This document shows, one piece after another, positions 25,730-34,626 of a DNA stretch of 64,000 bases (position 1 is the first letter of the stretch; every line of letters begins with the position of its first letter). Source of the stretch: CSP1-5 sp964348275 (lineage in GTDB: Bacteria; Methylomirabilota; Methylomirabilia; Methylomirabilales; CSP1-5); assembly GCA_964348275.1 (NCBI GenBank), contig CAYGBT010000001.1, positions 110,063 to 174,062 of the forward strand, written 5' to 3'. The notes beneath the pieces are model-generated. The model saw only the letters and a program-made list of their open reading frames with translations, made no database searches and had not been told where the DNA came from. The translations under genes were made by a program, and so were the position numbers.

Positions 25730-26746
25730 GTGAACCGAGGCCAGATGGCGCCGGTGTATCTCCTCCTCGGTGAGGAGGTGCTGCTCCGCGATGAGTTTCT
25801 CTCCCGCCTTCTGAGGGCTCTGCTGCCACCCGGGATGGAGACCCTCAACCTGGACACCCTCCGGGGAAGTGAGGCAGCGGGTGCGGATGTTGCTACACGC
25901 TGCCGTACGGTTCCGGCCTTTTCCCCCCGGCGAGTCGTGTTGCTGAAAGAGGTGGAACGCCTCCATGCGGACGCGTGGGAAGCCATTCTTGCCTACCTCG
26001 AACACCCATCCCCCAGCACGTGCCTCATCTGTGTCGCTGACAAACTGGACCATGCGAACCGCGGGCTACAGCGCATAAACGAGGTGGGGAAGGTCCTGTG
26101 GTTTGCCCCCCCGCGAACTGAAGAAGAGCGGCAACGATGGTGTCAACGATGGATGCGGGAACGGGCCAGGCAGCAGGGGAAATCATTGACCCCCGAAGCG
26201 GAGATGCTCCTCCTTACCCTTCAAGGTCCGGATCTTCTCCGCCTCACCCAAGAATTGGACAAAGTCTGTCTCTTTGTAGGGGACCGACCGCAGATCGACC
26301 TTGAGGCGGTAGAGGCCCTAGTCGGGCAAGGGCGAGTCCGGGGGATTTTTGAGCTCACCCGAGCGGTCAGCCGTCGGGACGTGGGAGGAGCCTTGTTCTG
26401 CCTCCGGCAGCTCATGGAAAGGGGAGAAGAGCCGCTGGGAATTCTCGGGATGCTGGCGCGTCAGGTTCGTCTGCTCCTGCAAGCCAAGGAACTCCTCGCC
26501 GAGTCTCGCCCTCCCTCCGAGATTAGCCGGCTGCTGGGAATCCCACGCGTGTTTCTTTCGGAGATCCTGGAGGGAGCCAAGGTCTCGTCCGTCGATGGGC
26601 TGGAGCAAGGGCTGGTGCGCCTTCTCACTCTAGATCGGGCGCTCAAATCGTGGGGAAGGGGCCAACCCCTCTGCCTCGAGTTGGCCGTTGTGGATCTCTG
26701 CTCAGAAGGGAAGAATCAGGCTGCACTCCCGCGAGCTCGCAACTGA
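25730..26746 (+). CDS. holA: DNA polymerase III delta subunit
   Basis: HolA (338 residues from GTG 25730) is the clamp-loader wrench. It has VYLLLGEEVLLRDEFLSRLL near the N-terminus and RQVRLLLQAKELL toward the end, typical of the family. The start is uncertain: the frame stays open upstream and a CTG at 25706 sits 6-7 bases after GAGGGA and would add the expected helix FDPILQAVNRG. It ends 31 bases inside the convergent rpsT gene. Confidence 0.9.
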   Translation: MNRGQMAPVYLLLGEEVLLRDEFLSRLLRALLPPGMETLNLDTLRGSEAAGADVATRCRTVPAFSPRRVVLLKEVERLHADAWEAILAYLEHPSPSTCLICVADKLDHANRGLQRINEVGKVLWFAPPRTEEERQRWCQRWMRERARQQGKSLTPEAEMLLLTLQGPDLLRLTQELDKVCLFVGDRPQIDLEAVEALVGQGRVRGIFELTRAVSRRDVGGALFCLRQLMERGEEPLGILGMLARQVRLLLQAKELLAESRPPSEISRLLGIPRVFLSEILEGAKVSSVDGLEQGLVRLLTLDRALKSWGRGQPLCLELAVVDLCSEGKNQAALPRARN

Positions 26747-26988
26747 TGAGCAAGTCGGGACTTGTAACGGGCCGCCGTTCGGGAATGGATGATCCCCTTG
26801 GAGGCGGTCTTGTCGATAATGGCTGCTGCCGCCCGGTACGCCGCCATGGCCGCGTCCTGATTCCCCATTGCTACCGCTTGACGCACTTTCTTTACATTGG
26901 TCCGGAGGCGACTCTTGGCTGCTCGATTCCGTGCGTTTCGTTTGTTCGCCTGACGTAGGCGCTTCACCGCCGATTTGGTGTTAGGCAT
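26716..26988 (-). CDS. rpsT: 30S ribosomal protein S20
   Basis: The 90-residue basic ribosomal protein S20 starts MPNTKSAVKRLRQANKRNAR, the family's hallmark. ATG 26988 has AGGAGA 5 bases upstream on the minus strand; the frame is open further but the extension is spurious. It is convergent with holA, overlapping its last 31 bases, and divergent from murJ, whose start codon region carries the rpsT promoter. Confidence 0.96.
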   Translation of the reverse strand: MPNTKSAVKRLRQANKRNARNRAAKSRLRTNVKKVRQAVAMGNQDAAMAAYRAAAAIIDKTASKGIIHSRTAARYKSRLAHQLRARGSAA

Positions 26989-27019
26989 CGTTTTCTCCTG
27001 TAGGACGTTGGGCAGACAC

Positions 27020-27048
27020 CTTATAGGGGAATCTTCCCCGCATGTCAA
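27020..27048 (-). promoter_or_regulatory. rpsT promoter with a dyad in the spacer
   Basis: On the minus strand TTGACA (27048-27043), a 17-base spacer and TATAAG (27025-27020). The spacer contains the dyad GGGGAATCTTCCCC (27027-27040). The -35 hexamer overlaps the first codons of murJ on the other strand. Confidence 0.75.
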
Positions 27049-28631
27049 GCACTTTTGACCCCAAACCCTCCACGCAGCAATTGGCCGCTGCCGCCTCGGT
27101 GGTGAGTGGGGCCACGTTTGTCAGCCGGGTCCTGGGTTACGTCCGAGATATGCTCATTGCCCATGGGTTCGGGGCGGGCCTCATGGCGGACGCCTTTTTT
27201 GTGGCCTTCCGCATCCCCAACATGGCCCGAGAACTTCTCGGGGAGGGGGCCCTCTCCGCTGCCTTCATTCCGGTGTTTACAGAGACGCTCACCAAGCAGG
27301 GACGGCCCTCGGCCTTCCGCGTGGCTGCTTCCGCCTTCAGGGCATTGGTCGTTATTCTGGTCGTTGTGTGCGCGCTCGGAATCTGGGCTGCACCGGGCCT
27401 CGTCCAGCTTATCGCACCCGGCTGGGAGGTGCCGGAGAAGGTGACCCTCACCATCGTGCTGACCCGGATGATGTTTCCGTACCTTTTCTTCATAGGGCTC
27501 ACGGCGCTCATGATGGGGATTTTGAACTCCCTAGGTCACTTTGCCACTCCCGCCCTCTCCCCAGCCATCCTCAACATGTCCATCATTTTAAGTCTTCTCT
27601 TTGTGGCACCTCACCTTGAACAACCTGTATTTGCATTGGCTTACGGGGTTATAGTTGGAGGATTACTTCAGCTTCTGTCACAGCTGCCACCTGCCGTCCG
27701 ACGAGGGGTCACTCTTCTCAGAGGGGGGAGATGGATGGACCCTGTTCTCGCGCGGATTGGCAGATTAATGGGTCCCGGTGTAGCAGGACTCGCAACGACC
27801 CAGCTCAATCTCTTTATTACGACCGTGCTGGCCACGTTTCTCGTTGAGGGGTCGGTCTCGTCCCTCTATTACGCCTTCCGTCTTATCCACCTCCCGATTG
27901 GCCTCATTGGGGTGGCGGTGGCCACGGCCGCCTTTCCTGCCATGGCCGCCGCTGCTGCACAGCGCTCCCCCGAGGAGCTGAAAAAGACCCTGGTTTTTGC
28001 CCTTCGCATCGCCCTCTTCTTGACCATCCCGGCCCTGGTTGGCCTTGTGATCTTTCGAAAAACCATTATACATCTCCTGTTTGAGCGAGGGGCCTTTACC
28101 CCCCTAGCCACCATCGCCACCGCCCAAGTCCTGCTGGGATACTGTGTCGGACTCTGTTTTTTTGTCGCAAACCGGGTGCTCATACCAGCCTTTCATGCTT
28201 TTCAGGACACGGCGACCCCGGTCAAAGCGGGCGCCATCGCCGTCGCGAGCAACATTGTGTTCAGCATCCTGCTGATGCATCCGCTACAGGCGGCAGGACT
28301 CGCCGTTGCGACGTCCCTCGCCTCCGTCATCAATTTCTCCCTCCTGATGGTTTTCCTCCGAAAGTATCTCGGCTCCTTGCGGTGTGACGTTCTGGGGAGA
28401 CCCCTCCAAAAGGCTGGCATTGCCGGGCTTTGCATGGCCGGGACCCTCTACGCTCTCGAGGGCCTGCTGCCGGCTATAGACGGTTATGGATTTTTCCTAG
28501 AGCTTGCCGGCTTTATGGGGGAACTCGCCTTGGGGACGGGTGTTTTTATGGGTATCGCCGCCTTTTTGCGCTGTGAGGAGGTACGACTGCTGGGGGGGCT
28601 TCTTCAGGCACGGTTGGGCAGAAAAGGCTGA
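27042..28631 (+). CDS. murJ: Lipid II flippase MurJ
   Basis: The 529-residue polytopic MOP-superfamily protein flips lipid II across the inner membrane for peptidoglycan synthesis. It has ASVVSGATFVSRVLGYVRD, IPNMARELLGEGALSAAFIP and about 14 hydrophobic segments. ATG 27042 is supported mainly by homology; the upstream sequence is the GGGGAATCTTCCCC dyad shared with the divergent rpsT promoter, so the two genes' expression may be linked. Confidence 0.95.
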   Translation: MSSTFDPKPSTQQLAAAASVVSGATFVSRVLGYVRDMLIAHGFGAGLMADAFFVAFRIPNMARELLGEGALSAAFIPVFTETLTKQGRPSAFRVAASAFRALVVILVVVCALGIWAAPGLVQLIAPGWEVPEKVTLTIVLTRMMFPYLFFIGLTALMMGILNSLGHFATPALSPAILNMSIILSLLFVAPHLEQPVFALAYGVIVGGLLQLLSQLPPAVRRGVTLLRGGRWMDPVLARIGRLMGPGVAGLATTQLNLFITTVLATFLVEGSVSSLYYAFRLIHLPIGLIGVAVATAAFPAMAAAAAQRSPEELKKTLVFALRIALFLTIPALVGLVIFRKTIIHLLFERGAFTPLATIATAQVLLGYCVGLCFFVANRVLIPAFHAFQDTATPVKAGAIAVASNIVFSILLMHPLQAAGLAVATSLASVINFSLLMVFLRKYLGSLRCDVLGRPLQKAGIAGLCMAGTLYALEGLLPAIDGYGFFLELAGFMGELALGTGVFMGIAAFLRCEEVRLLGGLLQARLGRKG

Positions 28632-28639
28632 TATTTTTG

Positions 28640-28669
28640 TTGACAGGCAAGGTGGAAAGGGGCTATTCT
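28640..28669 (+). promoter_or_regulatory. Candidate promoter of the ThDP enzyme-ilvBNC cluster
   Basis: TTGACA (28640-28645), 18-base spacer, TATTCT (28664-28669), 112 bases before ATG 28782. Confidence 0.5.
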
Positions 28670-28781
28670 TCGCGACACACCTCATCTATATCTGAGCGTT
28701 ATAAGAGCGGCGACACTCCAATTCCTTTGTTTCCACACGTGGCGTCTATCGCTACGGTGAGTCTATATCGAGGGGAGACCT

Positions 28782-30548
28782 ATGATTATCGGCGCAGGTA
28801 GTTCTGGGCTCGAGAAGCATGTGGGAAACTTTGCGTTGATCGAAACCCTCCGGCAATGGGGGATTACCCATTATAGCGGGGTCAATGGGGGAGGGGTCAT
28901 CCACGTCACGAAGTATTTAGAGCCACTCACCCATCCTTCACAGATCGCGGATGGCGTCCCCCGCTTTCTCACCATGGGGGAATATGCCTCTGGCTTTATG
29001 CCCCTGGGGTATTACCTTGCCTCTGGGCGAGTTGCCTGCTCGATCACCACGACGGGCGCGGCCACGAAGCTCGGCTCGAGTGGGATCACCGACGCTAAGC
29101 TGCACAACATCCCTGCGGTCTATATCATCGCCCTGAATTCCGTGATGTCGATCGGAAACGCCCCCTTGCAGGACGTCTCGCAGTACGGCATGAACATTGT
29201 CCCCCAGCTACAAGCCGAGTTGGGAGATGGTTGCATTGTCATCGACAATATCAACCGGCTCGAACGGGACCTCGACAAAGCCCAACAGATTCTTCACGAT
29301 TGGCGACCGGTGGCCATCGCGTTCCATCCTGACATCCTGTCGAAGGAAGTTGAGGTCCATGTCCCGAAGAGGCAATGGCCGCGTACCCTCAACACTCAGG
29401 ACGTGGAGGCTTTCCTCGAGCAGTTCCCGGCGATGGCGAAGGGGCGCCGGGTGATTATTTACGTGGGTGAAGAAGCAGCCTTCTGTCCGAACATTGAGGA
29501 GCTGAGTACGCAGTTGGCTGAACTCCTCCAAGCCCCGACCATCTGGTCTGTCAATGGGGCTAACGCCGTCTCGCCCAAGAATCCCTATAGTTACGGGTAC
29601 ATTCTGTTTGGGGGCAATGACAAGGCAATGGAGCTGTGGCGGAGCATCAATCAGGACGATATCGTGATCACCCTCGGCTTCTGCCCGGGGGAGTACTCGA
29701 TCAATCTGGAAAAATTTCGGGCGAAGTGTACCTGGCACTTTGGGGCATACCCGTATGGCTACGGCCAAGTGAACGGGGATTTCCGGCATCGGTGTAAGGG
29801 AGATTACCGGCAAGTCCGTGGAGATGTCAGTCTGGCGCTAGAAGCGATCCTTCCCCGACTGAAGGCCATGGGCGTCGAGAAGGACAGGCCGAAGATCGAG
29901 CGGCTGGACAATCTGAACTTCCGAGAGGTTTGGCGGGATGTCCGAGAGGACTGTGTGGACTTCATGTCTTTCTACGAGGAGTTGCCGAAATACTGGCAAC
30001 CACACAGTATCGGGTTCGACGATGTGTGTGTTTCGTATAAGGATCGGCAATATGTTACGCAGCGGCCGCACCCAAATATCAAATTCTGGACCACGCATCA
30101 TGGCTCCGCGATGGGCGGGGCATTTGGAATGGGCGTTGGCGCCAAGCTGGCCGACCCTACGCTGCACACCTTTATGTTCTGCGGGGATGGATGCTGGCGA
30201 CTCTTTGGTGGGTGTCTCGCCGACGCGGCCAACCTCGACCTCCGCGTGTTCATTATCAACAACGGGACATACGGGATTGTCGACAAGGGACTTGAGATCA
30301 TTATCCCGACCGTCGAAAAGCCGCGCTACCACTCCAAGCTGCCGAGTATCGATTTCGTGGCAGCGGCGAAGGCCCACGGCTGGGACGGCTTTTACCTGAA
30401 GCCGGACCTCAGCAATCTGAAAGAGATCATGGATGCCTGCTACACACCGACCGGCAAATCGTTACTGGTTGATGTTCCCGTGGATACCGAACAAGTAGTC
30501 GGTCTGAACGCCCGGCTGCTGAACCTGACGACGCAAGCCTATTTGTAG
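28782..30548 (+). CDS. ThDP-dependent enzyme of unassigned function, acetolactate-synthase/decarboxylase superfamily
   Basis: This 588-residue protein has the three-domain layout of ThDP decarboxylase/AHAS enzymes. The cofactor-activating glutamate is Glu67 in FLTMGEYASGF, and the ThDP/Mg motif runs from CGDGCWRLFGG (about 468) to VFIINNGTYGI (about 496). Otherwise it is far from the ilvB product next door: the N-terminal GIPGG-type motif is replaced by YSGVNGGGVIH. ATG 28782 follows GAGGGGAG. It precedes ilvB, ilvN and ilvC with a 77-base gap, so it probably works on a 2-oxo acid related to branched-chain metabolism. I cannot name its reaction. Confidence 0.8.
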   Translation: MIIGAGSSGLEKHVGNFALIETLRQWGITHYSGVNGGGVIHVTKYLEPLTHPSQIADGVPRFLTMGEYASGFMPLGYYLASGRVACSITTTGAATKLGSSGITDAKLHNIPAVYIIALNSVMSIGNAPLQDVSQYGMNIVPQLQAELGDGCIVIDNINRLERDLDKAQQILHDWRPVAIAFHPDILSKEVEVHVPKRQWPRTLNTQDVEAFLEQFPAMAKGRRVIIYVGEEAAFCPNIEELSTQLAELLQAPTIWSVNGANAVSPKNPYSYGYILFGGNDKAMELWRSINQDDIVITLGFCPGEYSINLEKFRAKCTWHFGAYPYGYGQVNGDFRHRCKGDYRQVRGDVSLALEAILPRLKAMGVEKDRPKIERLDNLNFREVWRDVREDCVDFMSFYEELPKYWQPHSIGFDDVCVSYKDRQYVTQRPHPNIKFWTTHHGSAMGGAFGMGVGAKLADPTLHTFMFCGDGCWRLFGGCLADAANLDLRVFIINNGTYGIVDKGLEIIIPTVEKPRYHSKLPSIDFVAAAKAHGWDGFYLKPDLSNLKEIMDACYTPTGKSLLVDVPVDTEQVVGLNARLLNLTTQAYL

Positions 30549-30625
30549 GATTTTGCTTTTTGACTGAATACTGAATGCAGTTGGACTGATAGCGCGAACG
30601 CTGACGGCAGGAGGGGGGGACGATC

Positions 30626-32356
30626 GTGAAGATGACCGGATCGGAGATGTTATTGAAGTCTCTCGTGGAGGAAGGGGTGACCACGATCTTTGGCATCCCG
30701 GGGGGAGCGATCCTCCACACCTACGACGTCCTTAAGGACTATCCCATTAAGCACATTCTGTGCCGTCATGAACAGGTAGCAACCCATGCTGCCGAGGGAT
30801 ATTACAAGTCCACGGGGAGGGTGGGGACGGTCATGGTCACCTCGGGTCCAGGGGCGACCAATTGTGTGACGGCAATCACCGATGCCCTGATGGACTCGAT
30901 GGCGATTGTGGTTCTGACCGGGCAGGTCCCCACGGCCGTCATGGGCTGTGATGCCTTTCAAGAGGCCGACGTGGTCGGAACAACCAGGGCCTGTACGAAA
31001 CACAATTTCTTGGCCCTGAAAACCGAGGATATCCCCCGCATCATCAAAGAGGCGTATTATATCGCCCGTTCTGGTCGGCCGGGCCCGGTCCTCGTCGATC
31101 TACCCAAGGACTCCATTATGGGGCGTGGCACATTTCGGGGGTACCCTAAAGACGTGGCCATCCGGGGCTACAATCCCCAGCTCTTTGGTCACCCCGGCCA
31201 GATCAAAAAAGCAGCAGAGCTTATCGCTCACGCCAAGCGGCCCGTGATTTACGGGGGCGGGGGTATTGTGCACGCGGACGCCGCGGAGGAATTTCGCGAG
31301 CTCGTCGACATCACCCAGATCCCCACCACGCTCACCCTCATGGGGCTCGGGGCACTTCCCAGCGACCACCCGCTCTGGCTCGGGATGCTCGGTATGCACG
31401 GGACCTACTGGGCCAACATGTCCATGGTCAACTGCGATTTGATGATCGCTATCGGTTCGCGCTTTGATGACCGCATCACGGGGAAGCTTTCCGAGTTTGC
31501 GAAGCAGTGCAGGATTATCCACGTGGATATTGATCCGACGTCTATCCGGAAGAACGTCAAGGTGGACGTGCCGGTTGTCGGCGACGTGAAGTACGTCCTT
31601 CAAGAACTTAACAAGGAACTTCGCAAATTGGGGCGGAATTGGGCCGCAGAATTCGAAGACTGGTACAGGCAAATTGAGGCTTCGAGAAAACAGCATCCCC
31701 TCCGATATGAGCAGCGGGAAGGCGTGATCAAGCCTCAGTATGCTATCGACATGATCCTTCGCCTCACGGAGGAGTATGATCCGATTGTCTCTACCGGCGT
31801 GGGCCAACATCAGATGTGGGCAGCCCAGTTCTACCGAGGCCGCAACCCTCGCGGCTGGCTCACATCGGGTGGCCTGGGGACGATGGGATACGGCTTCCCT
31901 GCCGCCCTGGGAGGCCAGGCGGCTTTCCCCGACCGTTTGGTCCTGAACATCGACGGCGACGGCAGCTTCCAGATGACCATGCAAGACCTCTGTACCCTCG
32001 TCGAGTATGACCTGCCGGTCAAGACGTTTATCATCAACAACAAATTCCTGGGCATGGTGCGCCAGTGGCAGCAGCTCTTCTACGGCCGTCGGTACTCCGA
32101 GGTAGATCTCGGCCGCCAACCCGATTTTGTGAAACTAGCCGAGGCGTACGGCGTGGCCGGGATCCGGATTGAGCGGCCGGAGGAGGTCAAGGCAGGGATT
32201 GAGAAAGCGATCAACACCCCCGGTCCTGTCGTCGTTGATATGGTGGTGGACCGGGAGGAAAACTGTTTTCCCATGATCCCCGCGGGGGCGGCCATCAAGG
32301 ACATCATCGATATCGGAGAACCCATTCCCGACAAGCTGTTCCAGGGCTGGCGTTAA
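30626..32356 (+). CDS. ilvB: Acetolactate synthase large (catalytic) subunit
   Basis: The 576-residue ThDP/FAD enzyme condenses pyruvate to acetolactate or with 2-oxobutyrate to acetohydroxybutyrate. It has GIPGGAILHTYD, catalytic Glu49 in CRHEQVATHAAEGYY, and ThDP motif GDGSFQMTMQDL through FIINNKFLGMVRQW. GTG 30626 (or ATG 30632) lies behind a G-rich Shine-Dalgarno. The regulatory subunit and reductoisomerase follow in order. Confidence 0.95.
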   Translation: MKMTGSEMLLKSLVEEGVTTIFGIPGGAILHTYDVLKDYPIKHILCRHEQVATHAAEGYYKSTGRVGTVMVTSGPGATNCVTAITDALMDSMAIVVLTGQVPTAVMGCDAFQEADVVGTTRACTKHNFLALKTEDIPRIIKEAYYIARSGRPGPVLVDLPKDSIMGRGTFRGYPKDVAIRGYNPQLFGHPGQIKKAAELIAHAKRPVIYGGGGIVHADAAEEFRELVDITQIPTTLTLMGLGALPSDHPLWLGMLGMHGTYWANMSMVNCDLMIAIGSRFDDRITGKLSEFAKQCRIIHVDIDPTSIRKNVKVDVPVVGDVKYVLQELNKELRKLGRNWAAEFEDWYRQIEASRKQHPLRYEQREGVIKPQYAIDMILRLTEEYDPIVSTGVGQHQMWAAQFYRGRNPRGWLTSGGLGTMGYGFPAALGGQAAFPDRLVLNIDGDGSFQMTMQDLCTLVEYDLPVKTFIINNKFLGMVRQWQQLFYGRRYSEVDLGRQPDFVKLAEAYGVAGIRIERPEEVKAGIEKAINTPGPVVVDMVVDREENCFPMIPAGAAIKDIIDIGEPIPDKLFQGWR

Positions 32357-32457
32357 GGAAGCTACCCGCGCCAGCTGTCGCTACCCTCCACAGAACGTAG
32401 TTTTTCCGAGAACGGACGAGCGGGGGCCGGCCGGATCGTTCGACGAGGAGAGAATCA

Positions 32458-33033
32458 ATGAAGGATGAGACCCCACCACGTCGACATATTCTGACCCTCC
32501 TGGTGGAAAACCGAATCGGTGTCTTGGCCAGAATCGCTGGGCTGATCGCGTCCAAGGGCTATAACATCAATAGTGTTTCCGTCGGGGAGACGATGGACAA
32601 TTCCTTGTCCCGGATCACCCTCGTGGTTCACGGGGATGACTGGGTCATGGAGCAGGTGGTCAAACAACTGAATCGGCTGATCGATGTGGTCAAGGTAGTG
32701 GATCTCACCGAGGAGGACTTCGTCGAGCGAGAAATGATCCTGGTTCGGGTGAACGCCGAGGCTCCCAACCGGGCGGAGATCCTCCGGATCGCAGACATCT
32801 TCCGGGCCAAGGTCGTCGATGTCACCCACCGGAGCTTTACCGTGGAGGCAAGCGGCGACGAAGATAAGATGCAGGCGCTCCTGGAACTTTTGCGTCCGTT
32901 TGGGATTCAGGAGTTTGTGCGGACGGGTCGGATCGCCATCGCACGGGCGAGCAAGGCCATCCCCAAGAAGGCTGAGCGGGCGGCGGGCAACAACGAGAAG
33001 GTTGAAAAGAAGTCCACAGCGGTTGCCAAGTAA
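32458..33033 (+). CDS. ilvN: Acetolactate synthase regulatory subunit
   Basis: The 191-residue ACT-domain subunit confers valine feedback and activates IlvB. HILTLLVENRIGVLARIAGLIASKGYNINS is split here as VENRIGVLARIAGL then ASKGYNINS, the ACT core. GAGGAGAG precedes ATG 32458. The C-terminus is about 20-25 residues longer than usual, ending in a Lys/Glu-rich tail (KKAERAAGNNEKVEKKS). Confidence 0.95.
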   Translation: MKDETPPRRHILTLLVENRIGVLARIAGLIASKGYNINSVSVGETMDNSLSRITLVVHGDDWVMEQVVKQLNRLIDVVKVVDLTEEDFVEREMILVRVNAEAPNRAEILRIADIFRAKVVDVTHRSFTVEASGDEDKMQALLELLRPFGIQEFVRTGRIAIARASKAIPKKAERAAGNNEKVEKKSTAVAK

Positions 33034-33053
33034 CGGAAAGCGAGGGGACGCAG

Positions 33054-34055
33054 ATGGCTAAGCTCTATTACGACAAAGATGCGGATCTCTCTCTCCTCAA
33101 GGGAAAGACGATTGCCATCATCGGTTACGGCAGCCAGGGTCATGCCCACGCCCTCAATCTGAAAGATGCAGGCCTCGATGTCGTCGTGGGTCTCTATCAG
33201 GGCTCGAAATCGGGGGACAAGGCCAAGGCAGACGGGCTGAAAGTTCTGACCGTGGACGAGGCCGCTTCGACGGCCCAAATCATCATGACCCTGATCCCTG
33301 ATCAACACCAGCGGCAGGTCTATCTCGCGTCCATTCAGCAGGGCTTGACACCTGGCAAGACATTGATGTTCGCCCACGGTTTCAACATCCATTTCCACCA
33401 AGTCGTGCCCCCAAAAGATGTAGACGTCTCCATGGTAGCCCCCAAGGCGCCGGGCCACATGATGCGGCAAGTGTATACGGAGGGATCCGGCGTCCCCGCT
33501 CTGTTGGCTATCCATCAAGACACCTCGGGGAAGGCAAAGGAGATGGCTTTGGCGTACGCCAAGGGCGTTGGATGTACCCGTGCGGGGGTCCTCGAGACCA
33601 CCTTCCGCGAGGAGACCGAAACCGATCTGTTCGGGGAACAGACCGTCCTGTGTGGTGGTATCTCAGCCTTGATCAAGACCGCGTATGAAACACTGGTGGA
33701 GGCAGGATACCAACCAGAGCTCGCCTATTTTGAATGCCTCCATGAGGTCAAGCTGATTGTCGATCTCTTTTACCAAGGCGGCCTGGCCTACATGCGGTAC
33801 TCCGTAAGTGATACCGCCGAGTACGGCGATTACAGCCGAGGTCCCCGCGTGATTAATGAAGCGGTCCGGGCGGAGATGAAGAAAATCCTACAGGAGGTTC
33901 AGGATGGGAGCTTCGCTCGGGAATGGATCTTGGAAAATCAGGCAGGCCGCCCCAGTTTCCTGGCGCTCCGGAAGAAGGATGCCGAGCATCCCATTGAGAT
34001 CGTGGGGAAAGAGCTACGATCCATGATGAGCTGGATCAAGGGAGGACCTCGGTAG
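33054..34055 (+). CDS. ilvC: Ketol-acid reductoisomerase
   Basis: The 333-residue class I enzyme isomerises and reduces acetolactate to dihydroxyisovalerate with Mg and NADPH. IIGYGSQGHAHALNLKDAG is the dinucleotide-binding start; the following GLYQGSKSGDKA loop, with serines and basic residues, is the kind that selects NADPH. ETFREETETDLFGEQ and ECLHEVKLIVDL hold metal ligands. It starts 20 bases after ilvN and ends with a strong terminator. Confidence 0.97.
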   Translation: MAKLYYDKDADLSLLKGKTIAIIGYGSQGHAHALNLKDAGLDVVVGLYQGSKSGDKAKADGLKVLTVDEAASTAQIIMTLIPDQHQRQVYLASIQQGLTPGKTLMFAHGFNIHFHQVVPPKDVDVSMVAPKAPGHMMRQVYTEGSGVPALLAIHQDTSGKAKEMALAYAKGVGCTRAGVLETTFREETETDLFGEQTVLCGGISALIKTAYETLVEAGYQPELAYFECLHEVKLIVDLFYQGGLAYMRYSVSDTAEYGDYSRGPRVINEAVRAEMKKILQEVQDGSFAREWILENQAGRPSFLALRKKDAEHPIEIVGKELRSMMSWIKGGPR

Positions 34056-34090
34056 ACCGCCGCTCCTCGGTGTTTCCGCTTCGCTCGCGG

Positions 34091-34120
34091 ATGCCTCCGG
34101 AGATCCGGAGGCATTTTCCT
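34091..34120 (+). terminator. Intrinsic terminator after ilvC
   Basis: ATGCCTCCGG (34091-34100), loop AGAT, CCGGAGGCAT (34105-34114), then TTCCTTT. A 10-bp perfect stem 35 bases after the ilvC stop. Confidence 0.85.
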
Positions 34121-34134
34121 TTGTCCCGTCCACT

Positions 34135-34626
34135 ATGGATTACGCCAGAGGCTGGCTTGACAGCGGTTTTTCGGCTATGGTAGAGGTCGTTCGGCGCTCT
34201 GCGACCACCGGGGATTGGCCGGATCGGGACTCGACTGACCTCACATACCTCTCCACGCCTGGGACAAAGGGGAGAGTCAGAGTCGGTGTGCTGCTCCTCC
34301 TGCTCCTCCTGGGTGTCGCGGTTTACCTAGGCTTCCAGGCGGCGGCGGCTGTTGTGGACTATCTAGCGCTCAGGGACACAGTCCGCTTCGTGGTCACTGA
34401 TGTCGCGATGGCCCCCCAGCGTGTGGAACAGCGTATGGAAGTGGGAAGGGAAAAAATTCTGACAGAGGCACACGCGTTGGAAGTTCCCCTCGCTGACTGG
34501 CAGGTGAAATTAACTGCGGATGAGGAGAAGGTCCTGGCCAGGGTTCGATGGCAGCATCCGATTAATCTCTGGGGATACACGATTTTCCTCCCCTTCGAAA
34601 TCGAGGAGGTACGATCCCTGCGTTGA
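34135..34626 (+). CDS. Unrecognised single-pass membrane protein
   Basis: A 163-residue protein with one membrane segment (VGVLLLLLLLGVAVYLGFQA, about 50-70) and a C-terminal domain of about 90 residues that would sit outside the cytoplasm. I do not recognise it. The first ATG has no RBS, so the true start may be downstream, for example near 34288 behind GGGGAGAG. Its TGA overlaps the TTG that can start miaA, so it appears to lead the miaA-aroA-cmk-plsC-rpsA run. Confidence 0.6.
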   Translation: MDYARGWLDSGFSAMVEVVRRSATTGDWPDRDSTDLTYLSTPGTKGRVRVGVLLLLLLLGVAVYLGFQAAAAVVDYLALRDTVRFVVTDVAMAPQRVEQRMEVGREKILTEAHALEVPLADWQVKLTADEEKVLARVRWQHPINLWGYTIFLPFEIEEVRSLR

